Assembly (NCBI GenBank): GCA_037447655.1
Contig: JBBHKE010002290.1
Location: 314,017 to 378,016, forward strand
DNA length: 64,000 nucleotides
Direction: 5' to 3'
From: Zygnema cylindricum
Taxonomy: Eukaryota; Streptophyta; Zygnematophyceae; Zygnematales; Zygnemataceae
The position numbers were made by a program, and so were the translations under genes. The stretch's first letter is position 1. The number at the start of each line of letters is the position of its first letter. A model generated the notes under the pieces. It was not told the DNA's origin and did not search any database. It saw only the letters and a list, made by a program, of their open reading frames with translations. Of the stretch, positions 57,150 through 64,000 are shown piece by piece.

Positions 57150-60100
57150 GATGTTTGGACCCCATCAATTTGTATATCGATAAGGTAGGTTTAACCAATC
57201 GCGAAGCTTAAGATCAAATCTGTGAAGATTTTTTAGCTCTTGTCATCTCTGTTGAACAGATGAGTTGGCGTAAGCTGTGGTTGTTTACTAGAGAAAGTAC
57301 CTTTCCATACTAAGTCGTACTCTTTTTTTTACAGTAGATGTTTACTAAAAATTCGTTAATATTCTCCAAACTTTTTGGCGAAAACTTCCACCGTCCAATT
57401 TCGAATTTTCGACGCAAACGCCCCTTTTATCCAGTGTCTGGCTAGTCTCCTCTGATTGTCCTCAGGAGGACACTTTGCGCTTATTGGACGCGTGTATTGG
57501 TCCTCTTGTAAAAGTCGGAGTCGATCCACGACGGACGTGAAGTTATATACTTACATGTGGTAAATGGCGTATACCTTTTGACATCAAAGCCACCCTGTTC
57601 GACAACAAAATTTATCTTGGTTATAAGACATCCTGTCACGCCTCCGCTGGTATAGCGATAATACATGAACGTACAAATGGTACATTCATGGACATTTGTA
57701 CAAATTTTTCATTTTACAACGGTTTTCGTGATCGTTGGTACAACGACAAATACAACGACATACAGATTGTACATTAGCATGACGCTACTAGATATTTTAA
57801 TATGTGTTTTCCCATACAGATACGCAGTGGAGATTTTATACTTTTCAAATCTTTCATTAATCCCAGCCGGCTCAATAGGATCCTACGTGGTTCCAATCGC
57901 AATCCAACAAGTAAGCAATTTTTGCCTCGCTCGCATGACCTGATGGAGAAGTGATACAAATATTATTGCCGGTAAACGTGTCCGTAAAATTATCGGGAAC
58001 GCTTGATTGAATGTTAGCCTAATCCATAATTCTAATTTGGGTTTGCGAACGCGTTTTGTCGCAAACTCGACTCCACGTTTATTCAAAGCGCAATTTTGCA
58101 ACCGTCATAAGTTAATTACCATTTCTGTACGATTTTCGGTAACGAAGTATAATGTTATACGAGAAAACACATTCCGTACACCACACTATTCATGAAGTAA
58201 GTACGGTATTACCATTAACGCTAATTTACAAGAAGCGTAATTAACATCAAGGAAAAATCAAATTCATTAATTGTATATCAGGTATCAATGTCAAAATTTA
58301 GGGGTGGCGATATAGGGTTCATAAGGCTAATAAAGATTCACGGAGTACAGTTGTCATAGGGTTTATTTTCTACGGTATATCTAACGTAATAGCCTTATCT
58401 GCCTTGTTTTTGGGCCTCGCTATTGCTCACAAGAGCAAAAAGCTTTAACAACGTATTTGTAATTTACAAAATATACAATCGATTTTATTTTTTAACACAA
58501 AATTTATTTAAGAATGACGCCCATTTTAGTGTTCAAGCTTTTGTAAATTGCAACGTAATTTAAATGTTACGTACATAAATGTCAACTCACAACTGTTTAA
58601 AAAGATACGAACTACAAGTGAACACAAAAGCAATTTTAGTGGTTTGAGGATTCACCTTTTTTAAAACGTTATCGACGACATGGTTAACCACTGCACGCAA
58701 CTTTACAAGGGTCTCTAATTTTTGTAACCCCAAAAGCAACTATTACGTAAGTCATTTGATTGAAATACACTTTATGTGGCAAACACACGTTATTGTCAAT
58801 TTTTTTTAATGTCATAAAATGTAAAGTTTAACATTTATTTACACACCACGCAAATCTGAATTACTCGGTGATCGACAATAATTTCATAAACGGATCAAAC
58901 CATAAAAATCAAAATTTCACTAAATTAAAATCGTATTTTTTTCCTGATAAAAGAACGATTTACACACATCGAATTTGTACGTCACAAAACTATTGGTGCA
59001 AGCTACATGAATTTAACTTATAAATCATCGTTAACTTCGTAAAGCACATTTTTGTTGTAATCAAACCGTTTAAGATGAACGACGGTGAACACTCCCTTAC
59101 TTTTAATCACGATTTACACCCTTGTAAAAAATCACTATCGTTAACCGTCGCCAAATGAAGGCAATGTTCGCTTTCATTACAAGGTCAAAACCAATATGTT
59201 AGTAAACTTTTATTATGAAAACTTTGTGGATTCCATGTGCAAGTTTTATAGATTGTATGAGCATTATAGGTTAATGAAGTGCATTGAAAACATTGAAATA
59301 TGTCCCTAGTAAATATATGTGGAGAGTAACTAGTGCGTGCAAAATGAAACATAGATGATAGGGTATGTCTCGATGTGCCAAAATAAGGTTCTAGGCAACG
59401 AGAAAACCTTATGCCCTACAAGAAAATTGAGAAAAACATAGCATATTTTGCGTCACTTTAAAACTTAAAATACACTACAGTTTGTGGTCTTGCTCTTTTC
59501 GACCCACTGCGATGTCATTCTAGTTCATTTTTAAACGTTACCGGAAAGCTACTCAAGGGTTGATGTTATTTAAAACAATGGTGGAACAACGAATACAATT
59601 ATGCTTTTGCACGTGTTGTAAAATTTTATAACATTTTTGCAAAACGCGGAATACTCAAGAAATAAAATACATTTTCCGCATCTAACGAGTTCATAATTTT
59701 TGTTGTATACGGTCGCGGAGGGGTCTCCAACAGCGGATGCATTTTTCCAAAAGCGAAGTCCGTGAAGGCGCTTTTCTCCCCTCCCTTTTATCTTGTATTT
59801 TTTAGACGAAGCACAATAACGATGATATAAATCAAAAGAGCAATAAAATTATTATTGTTGACTATCTTTGGGCGTAGTTCATAGATGTCTTGTGCGAATA
59901 CTACGCAATGAGTAAATTATGAATACTACGAACAATGCGCATCGTCCTATTTTTAAATGTTAAAAAAATGTGTACCCTACTTTGCAGCCGTACTTTACCC
60001 CTACACTTACGTGAAATGTTCCTATATTTTCGTACTTTTTGGGGTTATTTAAGGGGTGGATTTTAGGGTGTTTTGAGTACATTTCTGCACATTCTCGTAT

Positions 60101-63100
60101 ATTTCAGTACAACTGCCTTGAATTTGTCGTACATCTATTTAGAGTACTCGTACATTACCACTTGAAGGTTATATGAAGGGGATTTTGTTGTTTTTAAGGT
60201 ACATTCTCGTACATACACTTATATTTTTGCAAAACAACCTCTATATTTTTCTTACTTTTAGGGTTTTTAAGGTACACTTTCTGTATACTTTTGTACATTT
60301 TTGTATATTTTTCCATAATCTTATATTTTTAAAGATTAGTTACGGTTTCACTTTTTTGTACATGTCGGTACAGCTCCGTGCAGCGAAAACAATAGAAATT
60401 TACGAAACGTGTGAAATTGATAAATATTACGTAGTTTTTGTAAAAAAGTTGAAATCTGTATGAGCCAAACAACTATCGCGTAGCTTAACATAATATAGTA
60501 TGAGAAAATATGATAAAACAAAATTGATAAAAGATGCAAAAAGTTATGAAATTAGAGTACAACCCCATGTAGTAGTAACTTAGCGAACTCACTTTGTGTC
60601 GAAGTGAATATTCTCTGTACACGGTTTTAAAGTGTCCCAATGCGTATCAACGAAATTGTTATTTAAGGATGTGACGATTTCATACATCGACAATGCCCTT
60701 GACGTTTGTCAACGTCTTCAATCTGTCTTAACGAATCGTATTTTTTGAAACTTTATGGTAGATCGCAGGACACATTATGTAACATTTTAGTACGTCGCAT
60801 GTTTTTAGGTGAGATGATAGACGTACAACCTTCCAGTCTCTTATGTTCATTGGTGAACAAGATGCTTTTGCGTCTGGCTCTCCTGTCAGGTCGCCATGAA
60901 TGGACATGAAATTCTTGAGCACCCTGCAAAATAATAAGCATTTTGTTCAGGGGCGCATTTGATGGACTATTCCCAATGTGATGTGGTTCACGCAAATGTG
61001 GTCACCTCAACCATGTGCCTACCTCCACTGGTGTCGTGAAATAGTGAAGGTTGGAGTGAAGGAGAGGCAAGGTGAGCAAGGTGAGAGAGACGCGAGTTGC
61101 AGTGGCGCCTTCACTTTTTTTTCAACTTTACTTGAAATGGCATTGAAACCTTTAGACCCTTTAGGATGTAAACAGAAAAAAAAACAACCGTGTAATTTTT
61201 TTCGTCAAAAACTTTTGAAATTTTTTGCGAATATGTTTTTCTATTTGCGGAGCGGTGTTGTTATATTTATAAGTGAAAAAGTTTGAAGAATAAGTGGTCG
61301 TGGGTCGGAAAACACTAGACAATGACTTGTGGTACATTATAAGTTCGAAAATCACTCGAATTGTACCCTACATTTTTTCATTTTTTTATCGTACGGTCGT
61401 CAAATACTTTTGAAAAAATTTCACACGTGAGAATATGTTTTCCTATATGTGAAAGCGGTTTTACTTCTTTATAAACACACCACCGATGTGTTTTAAGATA
61501 AGTTTGAAGATGATGTGATTGTGGGTCTGAAAAATACAAGACAACAACATGTATAATAGTACATTATAAGTTTGACAATGACCCAAAACGTAGTTCTATT
61601 TTTTTTGATTTATTTTTATGGTTTTAGCTTACACGGTATAGCGCTAAGTTTTAGAGGAAAACGATAGAAAAAAACCCTTAATTTGGCACATGGAGACATA
61701 CCTTTACACATTGGAACACTCGAAAACCGTGTAGGTCGAATCTGCGCTAAAATACAAAGTAAGTTCGCTAAGTTACAATTACATGGAATCGTACCCTTAT
61801 TGGCCGTGATATCATGATATCTTGTAAAATTATCCATTACGTTGGGTCACCCTTGCATTTGCTCATTTAGGCTCGTATTAGTGCAAATTTTTTGAAAATT
61901 TAAAAATATTATTCAAACTTAAAATAATAAAATTAGAACGTAATATCTGTACCACTGGAGGTTTAACAACTCGTACAAAAGCATGCGACCAAATTTGAAT
62001 TTTGAAAATGAAAATGAAAATTTCGAAATGAAATGGCAAAGACGCGCGACAACTTTAAAGTTCAGTAGATGACAGGAGCATACGAAGATACTGTACTTTC
62101 TGTAGATTTGAATCCACTGTGGCGAAAAGCACATTAGATTAAACGACGTGTAGGCTGTTCATTACGTCCTCGTGGAAATTTATTGCGTTTTCACCTGTAC
62201 GAATGGTTCACGTCCAATGTTTGGATAATGCCTGGATGGTTTGCGCGATTGCTTTGCGGATTTGAACGGTCGTGCTTTACGCCCATATGCTTAGAGAATC
62301 CTTACAAGTATCTAGTAAATGTTTTGCCCGACAATACCAAATAAAGTACGGAACTGTACATAAACGTACGACATCAAGTAAACAACCTCACACTTTTTTA
62401 GGTTTTTGCTAATGGAGGTCCACTCTAAGTGACGTTGACAGTGTTACGAATAAAAGTGTTGTTCTATTAGGCGGTCCCAGTAAACGTCGAAAATTCGTTT
62501 ACTGAAGTCATCGTTCCTTTGTGTCGGGTTAGTAACCGACATTTATTTGCTTAACACACTTTGATTGGTCCACGTAATAGATGAATACGATTTTAGCAAT
62601 CTTCAAAGATTTTGTGACAACAAATTGTGACCACATATTTGTTACCAACGAAGGTAAAAATTGACTCGTACAACATATTGAATACAATCTGTACGGGCCG
62701 ACGAAAATTAAGATTTGTAAAAGCGTACGATAATGTCAGAATGGTTATTTGATGACAACAGAAGCGTGAAACAATATCCTTCGTCAAATATTTTCCTGCG
62801 GCTTCCGATGGCCTCACATCCTCCCTGGGGGAAGACACATGTCATACGCGACGTGTACCCACCTGGTCACGTGGCCGTCGTGGATATTTGTTCACTTTTC
62901 CACAAGGCACAGTCTTATTCGTTCAAGCGCTTAGAATTGACCTACTCCGAGTCACTTGTTGCGAACTGAAAGTGTTAGACGATAGCGTATCCGATTATGC
63001 ATCCGACAGTCCACGTTTACACCCATAAACGTTGAGAATCAAATACCTTATCCAGTATGTTTGTTTTTCTGACATTTTTTTCTATTTGGTACGGCAATGT

Positions 63101-63139
63101 ACGAAACAGTACGGCTTTGAGTAAACAACGACATTTTCT
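57150..63139. other. AT-rich non-coding region with no recognised gene
   Basis: Six kilobases show only short, isolated ORFs without domain signatures, among them 57665-57943, which is hydrophobic, and 62733-62969. Frequent GTAC-containing words (CGTACATT, CCGTACGG) and AT-rich runs suggest old transposon debris. I see no RNA gene, array or terminal repeat pair that can be supported. Confidence 0.5.
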
Positions 63140-63330
63140 CCCTAATGGAACTACTCTAAGGGTGAATTTCCATTAGAGGAAAAGTGGGGTTATTTACTGG
63201 ACGCCGTATGATTTCATACAGATTCGTACCAATATTTTTTTTTGTCAGAAGAAACATGACGAAACATGTCTATTGGATGGCTCCAATATTATAGGCGTAA
63301 GTATAGAGCGTTGGATTTTTCACTTTTTTT
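63140..63330 (+). repeat. Direct repeat, first copy
   Basis: CCATTAGAGGAAAAGTGGG, then TACTGGACGCCGTA, then a GTCAGA.GAAACAT stretch and CCAAT.TATAGGCG recur in the same order and orientation at about 63805-63998. The copies are diverged. They may be LTR or MITE remnants whose ends run past the window. Confidence 0.7.
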
Positions 63331-63368
63331 CATTCGCGAAGCAATCACGCACATTGTCTAGTGTGAAG

Positions 63369-63393
63369 AGACTCTCCTCGGCGAGGAGAGTTT
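63369..63393. other. Tight perfect hairpin
   Basis: ACTCTCCTCG and CGAGGAGAGT form a 10-bp perfect stem with a one-base centre. No U run follows on either strand, so a terminator is not suggested. Confidence 0.6.
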
Positions 63394-63434
63394 CTTCAGA
63401 CTGGTCGCGTACCATTGGTACACGTGAAAAGTAA

Positions 63435-63515
63435 AAATAAGATCCACCACGAACTAGCGATGAGAATCGAACACGTCCTACACGCCATGTGCCTTTCGCT
63501 ACGGTGTATGAAGGT
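63435..63515 (-). other. tRNA-like segment on the minus strand
   Basis: Read on the minus strand, TAGCGAAAGGCACATGG (A-box-like) is followed by GTGTTCGATTCTCATCG with the B-box core GTTCGATTC. Stems do not pair well, so it is a degenerate or tRNA-derived sequence, similar in position logic to the antisense segments in the LTRs. Confidence 0.35.
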
Positions 63516-63804
63516 CGACCGAAATATCTTTGCACGCTCCTTCTGACATCCGCTGACCTTAAAAGTTTGTGGCGCCTTTTTGACATTCTGTTTCAAAATT
63601 TTGATTTTCAATAACAAAATTTAAATCTGGTCGCAAAATTTTCGTACGAATCATTAACTACATCCGCCTGTACAGATTTTCAGCTTGAAGAATAGTTTTA
63701 GATTTTAAGAATCTTAAGTTAACCTTCGTGGCCCCAATCATAATTGAGAAACGATGTCTAATGGCACGACATAATGGAAGGCCGTGCCAGTAAACACTAG
63801 AAAT

Positions 63805-63998
63805 AGACTTAGGGTAACATTCCATTAGAGGAAAAGTGGGCTTCGTTACTGGACGCCGTACGTATTCGTACAACACCGTACAGAGCCGTACCATCATTTT
63901 TTTTTGGTCAGACGAAACATCGTTACTGGAAAGCTGTCGGGAAGCTCCAATGATGTAGGCGTGATTCCTGACCGTTGGATGTTTCACTATTTTAGATC
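63805..63998 (+). repeat. Direct repeat, second copy
   Basis: Same motif order as 63140-63330, about 665 bp further on. It reaches almost to the end of the window, so the full length is unknown. Confidence 0.7.
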
Positions 63999-64000
63999 CG

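Noticed and set aside
57665-57943. Hydrophobic 92-codon ORF as a membrane protein exon
   Set aside because: No recognisable family, no neighbouring exons with matching phase, and surrounded by AT-rich debris.

Overview
This is eukaryotic nuclear DNA that is repeat-rich and gene-poor. It holds three intron-containing host genes and many decayed transposable elements. The best guess for the organism is a streptophyte, most likely a charophyte green alga with a large genome (Chara-like). The reasons are plant-type versions of PGAP1 and SNU23, a plant-type INSIG-like membrane protein, Ty1/copia elements of plant type, and a Ty3/gypsy relic that carries its own cytosine-5 DNA methyltransferase. 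Retrotransposon-borne methyltransferases have, as I recall, been reported from charophytes and dinoflagellates. The species assignment is inference.

Layout. 1-12437 is a copia cluster. A plus-strand relic (copy A, 1-2687) is interrupted by a 213-bp MITE. A nearly full copia element with two LTRs follows (2688-9373). Then comes a minus-strand relic of the same family as copy A (copy B, 9374-12437). 12438-21200 is a degenerate Ty3/gypsy element, read in the order gag with zinc knuckle, protease, C5-methyltransferase, reverse transcriptase, RNase H, integrase, PHD finger and polypurine tract. It contains a 10-N assembly gap and no recognisable 3' LTR.

Host genes. 22580-25159 (minus) holds four exons of an INSIG-like polytopic membrane protein whose last exon is not in view. 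A minisatellite at 25280-26050 separates it from a divergent gene at 26396-30888 (plus), the U4/U6.U5 tri-snRNP zinc-finger protein SNU23/ZMAT2, of which all but the first exon can be read. 33765-47360 (minus) is a 20-exon PGAP1 (GPI inositol-deacylase) gene that can be followed from start codon to stop. It has one GC-AG intron, a 25-nt microexon and an apparent 1-nt frameshift in exon 2. Intron minisatellites and very long purine or pyrimidine tracts next to 5' splice sites are common.

47967-64000 is mostly non-coding. A putative 7.5-kb TA-flanked transposon (47967-55451) has the same terminal motif as the MITE inside copy A. It contains a fragment resembling a CENP-B/pogo-type transposase DNA-binding domain between two large inverted arrays of a TCTA-type satellite. 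Other MITEs, foldback pairs and tRNA-like segments lie further right. No convincing host gene was found after 47360.

The retrotransposons carry many C-to-T or G-to-A type lesions: CAA/CAG-to-stop, integrase E-to-K, and reverse transcriptase YIDD-to-YINN at two CpG sites. This fits decay of heavily methylated DNA. The most interesting system is the gypsy element, which joins a DNA-methylation writer to a PHD-type chromatin reader in one mobile element.
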